Assembly: GCA_024636295.1 (NCBI GenBank)
Contig: JAGXHI010000017.1
Span: 1-64,000, forward strand
Origin: Desulfuromonadales bacterium
GTDB taxonomy: Bacteria > Desulfobacterota > Desulfuromonadia > Desulfuromonadales > JAGXHI01
DNA: 64,000 nucleotides
Direction of reading: 5' to 3'
A model generated the notes under the pieces. It searched no databases. It was not told the DNA's origin and worked only from the letters and a program-made list of their open reading frames with translations. Within the stretch, counting starts at the first letter, position 1. Each line of letters opens with the position of its first letter. Below, one piece after another: positions 1 to 7,844 of this stretch. Both the position numbers and the translations under genes were made by a program.

Positions 1-106
1 AAAGTCCGCCCTACGGCGTTACGGCGTTTTTTCAGGACCTCGACATACCTGATGTATGCCTTCGCCCCTGAAAAACCACCAGGCCTTGTAGGACGAAATT
101 TTTGCT
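1..106. repeat. Imperfect palindromic intergenic repeat
   Basis: The first ~106 bases form a long imperfect inverted repeat. The left arm (CCTACGGCG, then GTTTTTTCAGG) pairs with a right arm (CCTGAAAAAC, then CCTTGTAGG), and the centre holds a smaller hairpin CATAC-CTGATG-TATG around 46-58. It lies just beyond the 3' end of the LemA-like gene. The shape resembles repetitive extragenic palindromes, but no second copy is visible in this window, so family membership is inference. It may extend to the left of the window. Confidence 0.55.
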
Positions 107-147
107 TAGCCATCCTCTGAGTTTTTGCGAAGGCATCAATCATGTCT

Positions 148-738
148 TCAGAACTTTACTCGGGGGGCTTTTTCCGCACCGGCCTCCGCCTCAAAGGGCT
201 CTTTTCTTTCCAGGTGCAGGAGAAATCTGTTGGTCAGATTGTTTGGAAAGGTTCGGATGCTGGTATTGAATGTCCGGACCGCTTCGTTGTATCGCTGGCG
301 GGCCACGTTTATACGGTTCTCGGTCCCTTCCAGCTGATGCTGGAGATCAAGAAAATTCTGACTGGCTTTCAGGTCCGGGTAGCGCTCGGATACGGCCAGG
401 AGACGGGAGAGCGCCGACGAGAGCTCGCCCTGGGCCTGCTGGAATTTCTGGAAGGTGGATGGGTCGGTAAGTTTATCAGAAGAGATATTGATACTGCTGA
501 CCCGCGAACGGGCGACAGTCACCGCTTCCAGGACTTCACGTTCGTGGGCGGCATAGGCTTTTACCGTTTCAACCAGGTTTGGAATCAGGTCGGCTCTTCG
601 TTGATAGGTGGCCTCCACATCCGCCCAGGCAGAAAAAACCGACTCTTCATTCCTCTGGATCTGATTGTATCCGCACCCCGAGATGAAGGAGGTGGTGATC
701 ATGGCAAGTGAAAAAACAAGCAGAAAAAAGGGGCGCAT
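148..738 (-). CDS. LemA family lipoprotein
   Basis: A 196-residue LemA-type protein, likely exported and anchored in the membrane. The N-terminus has a hydrophobic signal ending in a lipobox (FISGC, Cys about residue 22). The body shows the family's helical pattern, including VFSAWADVEATYQRRADLIP, then NLVETV and a late ENRINVARQRYNEAVRTFN. The molecular role of LemA proteins is not settled. I use the ATG at 738, not the longer frame from 789, because GAAGGAG lies upstream and the signal peptide begins there. A zinc-ribbon gene lies 81 bases upstream on the same strand and may be co-transcribed. The usual TPM-domain partner is not seen downstream before the window edge. Confidence 0.85.
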   Translation of the reverse strand: MRPFFLLVFSLAMITTSFISGCGYNQIQRNEESVFSAWADVEATYQRRADLIPNLVETVKAYAAHEREVLEAVTVARSRVSSINISSDKLTDPSTFQKFQQAQGELSSALSRLLAVSERYPDLKASQNFLDLQHQLEGTENRINVARQRYNEAVRTFNTSIRTFPNNLTNRFLLHLERKEPFEAEAGAEKAPRVKF

Positions 739-819
739 CGAAAGGGGCTCCTTCGGAGAATAATCAGGTCCGTGTGTGTATTGATTCAAAAAGCCCTTCT
801 GAGGCTTCGATCAACAGGA

Positions 820-1059
820 TTATTCCTTCTTCGGGTCTTCGGTTCTTTCCGGCCGGCTCCTGGCGCCTTTTCCCCTGCGTTTTTCAGAATAAGGCTCGGG
901 GCCGAAAGCCTCCCGGACAGTCCGGGAGAAGATATCCGCCAGTTCGGCAAGAGGGGTCAAAAAGGGATAATCCCGGTTCATCGGATAGCCGCATCTCGGA
1001 CATGCTGTGGCTTTGTCGGAAATTTTTTCTTCACACTCTGGACAATGGATCAGGGCCAT
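820..1059 (-). CDS. Small zinc-ribbon protein
   Basis: A 79-residue protein opening MALIHCPECEEKISDKATAC and continuing PRCGYPM, a CxxC-x11-CxxC zinc ribbon. The rest is charged and basic (SEKRRGKGARSRPERTEDPKKE) with no membrane segment. I take the ATG at 1059, preceded by GGAGG about 6 bases upstream; a longer frame to 1191 has no such support. It sits upstream of the LemA-like gene on the same strand. Its function is unknown; the ribbon could bind nucleic acid or protein. Confidence 0.7.
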   Translation of the reverse strand: MALIHCPECEEKISDKATACPRCGYPMNRDYPFLTPLAELADIFSRTVREAFGPEPYSEKRRGKGARSRPERTEDPKKE

Positions 1060-1265
1060 TTTCGCCTCCAGTCCTGGATTTGGTGATGCCCAGGTTGATG
1101 TCTTTCGATAAAAAGGAATTCTAACTATCTTTTCATCTTCCAGGCAAGATTGCAAGCAGAGCTTTTTCTGATATTCTCCATTAAAGATCATAAATTATTA
1201 GCGGCTTTCTTAAATGACGAACGCTTCTGCAGGTCGGCGGTCTCGCAGAAAGAAGGACGGACGAA

Positions 1266-1598
1266 ATGAATAACAAGCAGCGGGAAATGATCTTTGAACT
1301 ATTGACGGGTATTCTTCTGTCCCAGGAAATTATCGTGCAGACCCTGAATAAAAGCGGAGCGATCCGGAAGCAGGACGTCATGGAGGGGCTTGACTATTTT
1401 ATCGACCATTTTGAAAAAAGGGGCGCCCGGCAGAAAATAACAATGCCGATGCGGTATTTGCGCAAAAACCTTGAAAAACCCTATCCCGAGTTTCATGCCT
1501 CGCCTAAGATACGTCCCGCCCAATCCTATCCACACTGGTTCCAGGGCGTCATTCAGGGCGGAGTGCCAAGAAGCTCAGAGTCTAAAAAAAAGGAATAA
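1266..1598 (+). CDS. Hypothetical protein, 110 aa
   Basis: Unrecognised soluble protein starting at an ATG with an AAGGACG Shine-Dalgarno-like site close upstream. Residues 1-50 look helical and amphipathic (MIFELLTGILLSQEIIVQTL); the C-terminal third is Pro-, Ser- and Lys-rich and probably disordered. It has no signal peptide and no cysteine cluster. It is divergent from the zinc-ribbon gene, with ~205 bases between them, and no neighbour hints at a function. A minus-strand frame over the same DNA is treated as its shadow. Confidence 0.5.
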   Translation: MNNKQREMIFELLTGILLSQEIIVQTLNKSGAIRKQDVMEGLDYFIDHFEKRGARQKITMPMRYLRKNLEKPYPEFHASPKIRPAQSYPHWFQGVIQGGVPRSSESKKKE

Positions 1599-1664
1599 CG
1601 TTTTCCCAGGGCATTTCTCCTGTAAAGAAGCTCAGACGCCACCGGTCTCTTCCGCCGCCAGAAA

Positions 1665-1707
1665 ACTCCGGGCGCTATCCTTCCGGAGTCCCCTTCGGTT
1701 TTTTTTC
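1665..1707 (+). terminator. Possible terminator after the 110-aa gene
   Basis: A 7-bp stem ACTCCGG (1665-1671) / CCGGAGT (1683-1689) with an 11-base loop is followed after nine bases by TTTTTTTT. The distance between stem and T-run is longer than usual, so this is tentative. Confidence 0.35.
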
Positions 1708-1920
1708 AGTGACAACAAAATTTTCCTGCCGGTGAATGCGATATGTCTCGGCACTCGAGAGAAGGAGCACGACCTGGTCGGGAAATCCTGCGCCTGGGGC
1801 CAGGATTGGTTCCCTTATGGGCAAAGGCAAAGAAAATTATTGAGAATTTTTTTAAAATATCTCATGCCAAGCTGTTCGAGATCCCAGGTCGACAAGGAAT
1901 TTTCGCCTTCTTTTCACCTC

Positions 1921-1950
1921 TTGGAAGTTTTGTTTAACATATGCTAGGAT
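1921..1950 (+). promoter_or_regulatory. Candidate sigma70 promoter for clpS-clpA
   Basis: TTGGAA (1921-1926) and TAGGAT (1945-1950) are separated by 18 bases. The -10 carries the extended TGC in front (TGCTAGGAT). It ends 35 bases before the clpS start. Confidence 0.5.
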
Positions 1951-1985
1951 TACAAAGAGCGATGAACCGACGGGAGGTATAAAGG

Positions 1986-2300
1986 TTGAGCAGGCAGGGA
2001 CCCTCTGGAGAGGCTGGCACGAAGGAGAAAAGCGGCAGCAAAACCGCCTTGCCTCCACAGTTCAAAGTTCTCATGCATAATGACGATTACACCACGATGG
2101 ATTTTGTCGTACAGATGCTGGAGGGAATCTTCCGCAAATCATCGACGGAGGCTCACCAGATCATGCTCAATATACATTTTAACGGTATCGGAATATGTGG
2201 AACTTATCCCTGTGAAATCGCTGAAACCAAAGTAGAGCGGGTGCATTCCAGCGCCAGAGAGGCGGGTTTTCCCCTCAAGTGCAGCCTGGAAGAAGCCTGA
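1986..2300 (+). CDS. clpS: ATP-dependent Clp protease adaptor ClpS
   Basis: 104-residue cytosolic adaptor that recognises N-degron substrates and hands them to ClpAP. Family motifs are clear: VLMHNDDYTTMDFVV (residues ~28-42) holds the substrate-pocket Asn-Asp pair, followed by MLNIHFNGIGICGTY and CEIAETKVE. The first ~22 residues form the usual flexible Ser/Gly/Lys-rich extension. The start is a TTG, chosen because GGAGG lies 7-8 bases upstream. clpA begins 12 bases after the stop, so the two are almost certainly co-transcribed. Confidence 0.95.
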   Translation: MSRQGPSGEAGTKEKSGSKTALPPQFKVLMHNDDYTTMDFVVQMLEGIFRKSSTEAHQIMLNIHFNGIGICGTYPCEIAETKVERVHSSAREAGFPLKCSLEEA

Positions 2301-2312
2301 AGAAGGAATCCA

Positions 2313-4547
2313 ATGTTCAGTCAGGAAGTTCAGATCACATTTACGCTGGCCGTTCGTGAAGCTCAACGCCGGCAGCATGAATATTTAACGACGGAACACG
2401 TCCTTTACGCCATTCTTTTCGAGGAATCGGGGCAGGACATTATCCGCAACTGCGGAGGAGATCTTGCCAATTTGCGGGAAATGCTGGAGGATTTTTTCAC
2501 CCACCAGCTGGAGACCCTTCCCGCAGAAGAGGATTATGTCCCCGAGCAGACCGTCGGGCTTCAGCGGGTCCTTCAGCGCACGGTCATCCATCTGCATGCC
2601 GCCGGGAAGAAAGAGATCACCGTAGGGGATATGCTCTCGGCCATACTGGAAGAGAAAAATTCCCACGCCGCCCACTTCCTCCAGAGCCAGGGCATCAATC
2701 GGCTTGACGTTCTGAACTTCATTTCACATGGGGTGACGAAGGTCTCGAAAGAGAAAGAGCCGCAATCCCCTCCGGCTCAGGAAGAGGCGCCCGGAAGGGC
2801 GGCCCCAGGACGGGGAGACCCCCTGACTTCCTTCACCGTGAATCTGCTGGAGAGGGCGAAGGAAGGGAAGATCGACCCTCTGATAGGCCGCGCCCAGGAA
2901 CTGGAGAGGACCATTCAGGTGCTCTGCCGCCGGCGAAAAAATAATCCCATTTACGTGGGCGATCCTGGTGTGGGCAAGACGGCATTGGCCGAGGGGCTGG
3001 CTCTGATGATTTATCAGGAAGAGGTTCCGGAAATCCTTCGGGACTTCGAGATCTACACCCTGGACATGGGGCTGCTGCTGGCGGGAACCAAATTCCGTGG
3101 TGATTTCGAGGAACGTCTGAAGGGGATTCTGGCCTCTCTGGCCAAGCGGCCCAAATCAATTCTCTTCATTGACGAGATCCACACCATTATCGGTGCGGGC
3201 GCCACCAGCGGAGGGTCCCTGGACGCCTCCAATATTCTTAAACCGGTTCTCGCCTCGGGAGATATGCGTTGTATCGGATCCACGACTTTTGAGGAATACA
3301 AGAATCTTTTTGAAAAAGATCGCGCCCTTTCCCGCCGCTTTCAGAAAATCGACGTTCTCGAGCCGAGCGTGGAAGAGACGGTTGAAATACTCCGAGGACT
3401 GAAAAAACATTACGAAGAACATCACGATGTGGAATACACCAGTGAAGCGTTGACCGCCGCGGCCACCCTGTCAGCGCGGCATATCAACTTCCGTCATCTC
3501 CCGGACAAGGCCATTGATGTCATAGATGAGGCCGGCGCCAGGTACCGGATCCGTCCTGGCGCCACCAAAGTCATCGATGTGGATGTGGTGGAGCAGGTGG
3601 TTGCGGGAATAGCCAGAATCCCGGCGCGCAGCGTTTCCAGTTCGGACCGGAAGCGACTTAAGGATCTCGACCACCGCCTCAAGCGCGTGGTATACGGGCA
3701 GGATGGGGCGATCGACGCCCTGTGCCGTTCCATTCTGCGGGCCAGGGCAGGACTCGGTCACCCGGAGAGACCGGTAGGGTCCTTCCTCTTTACCGGTCCG
3801 ACAGGAGTTGGGAAAACCGAAGTGGCCCGCCAGTTGGCCGTTCAACTCGGGGTGGAATTCCTGCGGTTTGACATGAGTGAGTATATGGAGAAGCATTCCG
3901 TCTCCCGGCTGATCGGCGCGCCTCCAGGGTACGTCGGCTTCGATCAGGGGGGCCTGCTTACCGACGGGGTGGTCAAGAATCCTTATGCCGTTCTGTTGCT
4001 CGACGAGATCGAAAAAGCCCATCCGGATCTTTTCAGCATTCTGCTCCAGGTCATGGATCATGGAACCCTGACCGACAACAACGGCAAAAAAGCGGATTTC
4101 CGCAATGTGGTCCTGATCATGACCAGCAATGCGGGGGCGCGTGAAATGAGCATCAATCCTATCGGATTCAGCAAACAGGAGGTCGGTTCTCCTCGGCAGG
4201 CGGTGGAAAAAACCTTTTCCCCCGAGTTTCGAAACCGCCTGGATGCCGTCATCCCTTTCCGCGCGTTGACCGAGGAGGTCATGCGGCGGGTGGTCGACAA
4301 ATTCATCATGGAACTGCAGCTGAGGATGGTGGAAAAGAATGCCACCTTATCGGTGTCCCCTGCTGCGAGAGCCTGTCTGTCCCGCCGCGGCTATGATCCC
4401 CTGTTTGGCGCCCGACCACTGGGCAGATTGATCCAGACGGAAATCAGCGACGTGATCGCCTCTGAGATTCTGTTCGGAAAGCTGAGCAAAGGCGGAAAAA
4501 TCAAGGTCGGAGTGAAGGGGGACAAATTGACCTTCACCTATTCCTGA
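2313..4547 (+). CDS. clpA: ATP-dependent Clp protease ATPase subunit ClpA
   Basis: 744-residue class 1 AAA+ unfoldase that feeds substrates to ClpP. Two N-terminal Clp repeats (~1-145) form the ClpS-docking domain. The first AAA module has Walker A GDPGVGKT at 226-233, with DEIH and the GAGATSGGSLDA pore region. The second has GPTGVGKT at 495-502 and LLDEIEKAHPD, then a C-terminal domain with GARPLGRLIQ. There is no middle coiled coil, which separates it from ClpB. Length is typical of ClpA. It follows clpS by 12 bases; aat follows 20 bases later. clpP is not in the window. Confidence 0.96.
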   Translation: MFSQEVQITFTLAVREAQRRQHEYLTTEHVLYAILFEESGQDIIRNCGGDLANLREMLEDFFTHQLETLPAEEDYVPEQTVGLQRVLQRTVIHLHAAGKKEITVGDMLSAILEEKNSHAAHFLQSQGINRLDVLNFISHGVTKVSKEKEPQSPPAQEEAPGRAAPGRGDPLTSFTVNLLERAKEGKIDPLIGRAQELERTIQVLCRRRKNNPIYVGDPGVGKTALAEGLALMIYQEEVPEILRDFEIYTLDMGLLLAGTKFRGDFEERLKGILASLAKRPKSILFIDEIHTIIGAGATSGGSLDASNILKPVLASGDMRCIGSTTFEEYKNLFEKDRALSRRFQKIDVLEPSVEETVEILRGLKKHYEEHHDVEYTSEALTAAATLSARHINFRHLPDKAIDVIDEAGARYRIRPGATKVIDVDVVEQVVAGIARIPARSVSSSDRKRLKDLDHRLKRVVYGQDGAIDALCRSILRARAGLGHPERPVGSFLFTGPTGVGKTEVARQLAVQLGVEFLRFDMSEYMEKHSVSRLIGAPPGYVGFDQGGLLTDGVVKNPYAVLLLDEIEKAHPDLFSILLQVMDHGTLTDNNGKKADFRNVVLIMTSNAGAREMSINPIGFSKQEVGSPRQAVEKTFSPEFRNRLDAVIPFRALTEEVMRRVVDKFIMELQLRMVEKNATLSVSPAARACLSRRGYDPLFGARPLGRLIQTEISDVIASEILFGKLSKGGKIKVGVKGDKLTFTYS

Positions 4548-4567
4548 CCGACAACTGATGCGCCGAC

Positions 4568-5254
4568 GTGCCTGTTTACCGCCTGATCAAGAACCTGGTT
4601 TTCCCGCCCCCCGAATTCGCAGGGCCCGAAGGGCTTCTGGCTGTGGGGGGCGACCTTTCTCCCGAGCGGCTGCTCCTCGCCTATTCCATGGGGATCTTCC
4701 CCTGGTTCAATGATGGGGACCCTGTCCTGTGGTGGTCTCCGGATCCGCGCTGCATTCTGGAGCCTCGGAAACTGAAGGTATCAAGAAGCCTTTCCAAGAC
4801 CCTTCGCAAGGGAAAATTCTCCATTACTTTCGACCGGGCGTTCAGGGACGTGATCACCTCATGCGCAGACGTGTGCCTGCGCTCGGAGGAGGGGACATGG
4901 ATTACGCGGGAACTGCTGGATGCCTACTGCGTGCTGCACGAGAGAGGGTTCGCGCATTCCGTGGAGGCGTGGCAGGATGGGGAGCTTGCGGGGGGATTGT
5001 ACGGAATCACCCTTGGAAGGTGTTTTTTTGGAGAATCCATGTTTCATCGCCGCACCGATGCCTCAAAAGCCGCTTTCGTCACCCTGGTTCGGCATCTGCA
5101 GAGTTTGGGGGTCGAACTCATCGACTGTCAGCTTCCCTCGCATCACCTGGCTTCACTCGGCGCTGGTTTGATCTCCAGAGAGGAGTTTCTGGCCCGTCTG
5201 CGTGAAAGTGGCATCCTGCCTTCCCCATATCCCGAACCGGGGGTCTTCCGATGA
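4568..5254 (+). CDS. aat: Leucyl/phenylalanyl-tRNA--protein transferase
   Basis: 228-residue enzyme that moves Leu or Phe from aminoacyl-tRNA to proteins bearing N-terminal Arg or Lys, creating a degron read by ClpS. Diagnostic motifs are GLLAVGGDLSPERLLLAYS, then MGIFPWF, WWSPDPRCIL, GGLYGITLGRCFFGESMF and DCQLPSHHLASLGA. The start is GTG at 4568 without a strong Shine-Dalgarno, consistent with coupling to clpA 20 bases upstream. Together clpS-clpA-aat make a near-complete bacterial N-degron route. Confidence 0.96.
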   Translation: MPVYRLIKNLVFPPPEFAGPEGLLAVGGDLSPERLLLAYSMGIFPWFNDGDPVLWWSPDPRCILEPRKLKVSRSLSKTLRKGKFSITFDRAFRDVITSCADVCLRSEEGTWITRELLDAYCVLHERGFAHSVEAWQDGELAGGLYGITLGRCFFGESMFHRRTDASKAAFVTLVRHLQSLGVELIDCQLPSHHLASLGAGLISREEFLARLRESGILPSPYPEPGVFR

Positions 5255-5373
5255 GATTCCGATATCGTTGAGGATTTCCGGGAGCCGATTTCGTCTTTAT
5301 GGGCATGCTTAAAAAGTAGGCAGAATGCTGGAAGGGACCGTCCCATGCGAAGGCGGGGAGATTAATCAGGAGT

Positions 5374-5407
5374 TTCCCCACAGGGTTTTCCACGAAACTG
5401 TGGATGA
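5374..5407. other. Cluster of DnaA-box-like 9-mers
   Basis: Three near matches to TTATCCACA lie within 34 bases: TTCCCCACA (5374-5382), TTTTCCACG (5386-5394) and TGTGGATGA (5399-5407, reverse orientation, one mismatch). An A/T-rich run follows. CCACAG and CTGTGG also form a 6-bp inverted repeat here, so an RNA hairpin is an alternative reading. Confidence 0.3.
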
Positions 5408-5465
5408 ATTGAAAAACATAAAATTTTTCAGTCATTTATGGATTTTATGGCGATCTCCTGAAAAC

Positions 5466-6173
5466 TCATGAAAGCTCGGATTCCTTTCTTTTTAGAAACT
5501 TTACGATTCGTTCTTTGTCGGATTCCAGGATTTGGAGAAACTGCATACCCACCATAATGCGACCGTTGTCTTCAGTTTCATCCGCCCAGACCACTTCGGC
5601 AAGGATGCAGAGGGGAGGAGCATTTTCCTCAATCTGAAGAAGGAGCAGGAGAAGGTCCGCCGCCCTCACGGGAGCTTTGATGGCGACACGGATTCCGCCG
5701 GCGCTCAGATTGGCAATGCAGCGAGGAAACTCGGGAAGATTAAGCGGGTTGCCGCTTTTCAGAATCCGGGTATTTTTCTCCCATTGTTCCTTGAAGGATC
5801 GGAGCGTGCCACGGCCCTTGGTGTATCGTAATCCCACCGAAAGATCGAAACGAGGATTATACCTCCGGCGAAAAATCTGAAGATCGTCATTGATCTTGAC
5901 TCGAATCGTTTCCCCGCTCAATTGACTGTGAAAGGACCCGGTCATGCGCACTCCGAGACCCATGGCGTCTGAAAGTATCTCAACGGGCATATTCATGGAA
6001 AAGGGATATCTCTCCTCTTCGCTGGAGCCGTAGGGAAGAGTAAGGTCGAAATGATCCGTCCCGATGTCCTTGAGATACACGGAGATCGCCTCCATGCGAT
6101 CGAGGGCCACGGAGGGATCGAGGGTGCGAAGAAGGATTTTCTGGCCGAGTCGGAAGTAATTGGAGAATTGCAT
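5466..6173 (-). CDS. PilZ domain protein (c-di-GMP receptor)
   Basis: 235-residue soluble protein with a two-domain YcgR-like plan. An N-terminal beta-rich region (~1-105) is followed by a PilZ domain opening FRRRYNPRFDLS (RxxxR-type motif) and, after an unusual insert (~120-148), NLSAGGIRVAI, the (D/N)xSxxG motif. These residues normally bind cyclic di-GMP, so it is likely a second-messenger receptor. No output domain or signal peptide is present. It is convergent with aat and divergent from the methyltransferase gene, so it appears to be a single-gene unit. The target is unknown. Confidence 0.85.
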   Translation of the reverse strand: MQFSNYFRLGQKILLRTLDPSVALDRMEAISVYLKDIGTDHFDLTLPYGSSEEERYPFSMNMPVEILSDAMGLGVRMTGSFHSQLSGETIRVKINDDLQIFRRRYNPRFDLSVGLRYTKGRGTLRSFKEQWEKNTRILKSGNPLNLPEFPRCIANLSAGGIRVAIKAPVRAADLLLLLLQIEENAPPLCILAEVVWADETEDNGRIMVGMQFLQILESDKERIVKFLKRKESELS

Positions 6174-6280
6174 AAATCCTGCTATGTTCGGGTGCCCGCG
6201 GCCGCTGAAATGAGGGTGACCTCTGCGATCGAATTTTGCCTGTCGTCAGGAAAAATGTCAAGTGTGCCGGGAAGGAAGCT

Positions 6281-7402
6281 GTGGATAAGAAGGCGAAACG
6301 GAAGGAAGGTCTATTTGCGGTCGTATCTCCAGGGATGGAGGGTATCTGTGCCCGAGAGCTGCTCCGGCTGAAGGCCGAAGAGGTGCGCCCGGTTCCCGGT
6401 GGGGTGGAATTTTCCGGCGATTCGGATGTTCTTTACCGCTCAAACCTGTGGTTGCGCAGCGCCGGCCGAATTCTGGTTCGCATGGCGAAGATGCGATGTA
6501 CCGATTTTCCAGAGCTTTACCGAAAGACGGTTCGCCTGCCCTGGGGCCGCTTCATGCGCCCCTCCACTCCCGTCCGTGTCCGTGCGGTCAGCCGCCGGTC
6601 ACGTCTCGTTCACACCGGGCGCATCGCCGAGACAGTTGCCGAAGCGATCCGTCACTCCCTCGGCTCTTCCGCGGATCAGGCGGGAGGCGGCGAACAACTG
6701 GTGCTGATCCGGTTTGAGGAGGATAATGCCCTCCTTTCGGTCGACAGCTCCGGTGAGCTTCTCCACCGACGCGGCTATAGAGAGGATGTCGGCCGGGCGC
6801 CCCTGAGGGAGACGCTCGCCGCTGGTGTGCTTGGTCTCCTGGATTGGGACGGATCCGCGCCCCTCATGGATCCCATGTGCGGATCGGGGACCTTCCTTAT
6901 CGAGGCGGCGCTGATGGCCGGAGGAATGGCGCCGGGGGCGAGGCGCTCCTTTGCTTTTATGCAATGGCCCGGATTCCGACCTGGCCGCTGGGAAATCCTG
7001 TTGGCCGAGGGCGCCGGCGAATCGCGGCTTCATGTCCCCTTGTGGGGCGCCGATCGACACCCGGGGGCGATTCGGGCCGCCTGTGCCAATGCCGCCCGCG
7101 CCGGGGTGGAGACGATGGTGACTTTCCGAAATGAGGCGATTGGGAAAATGCACCGTCCCGTCTTCGGTCCCGGCCTGATTCTTTGTAATCCCCCCTATGG
7201 AGAACGGCTGGGCGGGGGGAGCGATCTCGTTCCCCTTTATGCGGAACTCGGCCATGCCTGGCGAACCCGATTCTCCGGGTGGCGGTGCGCATTTCTCTGT
7301 ACGGACACCCGGCTCGCCGATGCGACCGGTCTATCGCCGGTCCCCATAGCCGAACTGGATAACGGGGGAATCCGGGTCCTGCTTTTCAGGGCAAATCTCT
7401 GA
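6281..7402 (+). CDS. THUMP-domain class I rRNA methyltransferase (RlmL-type)
   Basis: 373-residue SAM-dependent RNA methyltransferase related to the N-terminal half of RlmL (23S rRNA m2G2445). An N-terminal ferredoxin-like/THUMP region (~5-150, including RRSRLVHTGRIAETVAEAI) is followed by the catalytic domain. This has the SAM-binding motif DPMCGSGTFLIEAALMAGG, the GADRHPGAI acidic motif and the catalytic NPPYGERL. I prefer the GTG at 6281, which has GGAAGGA just upstream; the longer TTG-initiated frame from 6236 lacks a ribosome-binding site. The exact target nucleotide cannot be read from sequence. Confidence 0.87.
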   Translation: MDKKAKRKEGLFAVVSPGMEGICARELLRLKAEEVRPVPGGVEFSGDSDVLYRSNLWLRSAGRILVRMAKMRCTDFPELYRKTVRLPWGRFMRPSTPVRVRAVSRRSRLVHTGRIAETVAEAIRHSLGSSADQAGGGEQLVLIRFEEDNALLSVDSSGELLHRRGYREDVGRAPLRETLAAGVLGLLDWDGSAPLMDPMCGSGTFLIEAALMAGGMAPGARRSFAFMQWPGFRPGRWEILLAEGAGESRLHVPLWGADRHPGAIRAACANAARAGVETMVTFRNEAIGKMHRPVFGPGLILCNPPYGERLGGGSDLVPLYAELGHAWRTRFSGWRCAFLCTDTRLADATGLSPVPIAELDNGGIRVLLFRANL

Positions 7403-7411
7403 TTTTTTCTC

Positions 7412-7440
7412 TTGATTTCCACCGCGGATGATACTATAGT
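7412..7440 (+). promoter_or_regulatory. Sigma70 promoter for rpsU
   Basis: TTGATT (7412-7417) and TATAGT (7435-7440) are 17 bases apart, placed 55 bases before the rpsU start and just after the methyltransferase stop. Confidence 0.65.
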
Positions 7441-7494
7441 TTATGATTCTTGGATGAAGTTAGAAATAAAGCGAAAGCGAGGTGAAGGGATTCC

Positions 7495-7689
7495 GTGGAA
7501 ATTCAGGTTGTCGACAACAACGTGGAAAAGGCGATTCGGGTGCTCAAACGCAAGCTTCAGCAGGAAGGCCTGTTTCGGGAAATGAAGCAGCGCAAATTCT
7601 ATGAGAAGCCGAGCGTCAAGCGCAAGCGCAAAGAGAAGGAAGCCCAGCGGCGTCTGCGTAAGAAATTGCGCCTCATGAAAACTTTTTGA
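7495..7689 (+). CDS. rpsU: 30S ribosomal protein S21
   Basis: 64-residue basic small-subunit protein. The sequence VDNNVEKAIRVLKRKLQQEG, then FREMKQRKFYEKPS and a Lys/Arg-rich tail, is characteristic of bS21. It starts at GTG 7495 behind GAAGGG. It has its own promoter and a strong intrinsic terminator, so it is a monocistronic unit, not the rpsU-dnaG-rpoD operon of enterics. Confidence 0.96.
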   Translation: MEIQVVDNNVEKAIRVLKRKLQQEGLFREMKQRKFYEKPSVKRKRKEKEAQRRLRKKLRLMKTF

Positions 7690-7709
7690 CACCTCGCTTA
7701 CCTCAATTT

Positions 7710-7750
7710 AAGAAAAGGGCCGGTCACTTGATCGGCCCTTTTCTTTTTTT
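7710..7750 (+). terminator. Intrinsic terminator of rpsU
   Basis: An 11-bp stem GAAAAGGGCCG (7712-7722) / CGGCCCTTTTC (7733-7743) with a 10-base loop is followed by TTTTTTT. Confidence 0.9.
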
Positions 7751-7844
7751 GACCGAGGATCCAATTTGGACTGGACGTGCTTCAAGTGAGCTGTTATTAA
7801 TACCTCTTGCCCACCGCAAATTCCATCGTCACAGGAGGTCATTC

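Larger units (their letters stand above)
1599..1985. other. 387-base intergenic region before clpS
   Basis: No convincing gene: the frames here show no recognisable domain and no ribosome-binding site. It holds a terminator-like hairpin at 1665-1689 (ACTCCGG / CCGGAGT) with a T-run only at 1699-1706, and a candidate extended -10 promoter for clpS at 1921-1950. Confidence 0.5.

Noticed and set aside
1743..1937. A 64-codon plus-strand frame before clpS
   Set aside because: No ribosome-binding site, no recognisable domain, and its end overlaps the likely clpS promoter.
5374..5460. Chromosomal origin oriC
   Set aside because: DnaA-box-like words are few and imperfect, and no dnaA, dnaN, gidA or parAB gene is nearby; kept only as a weak site cluster.
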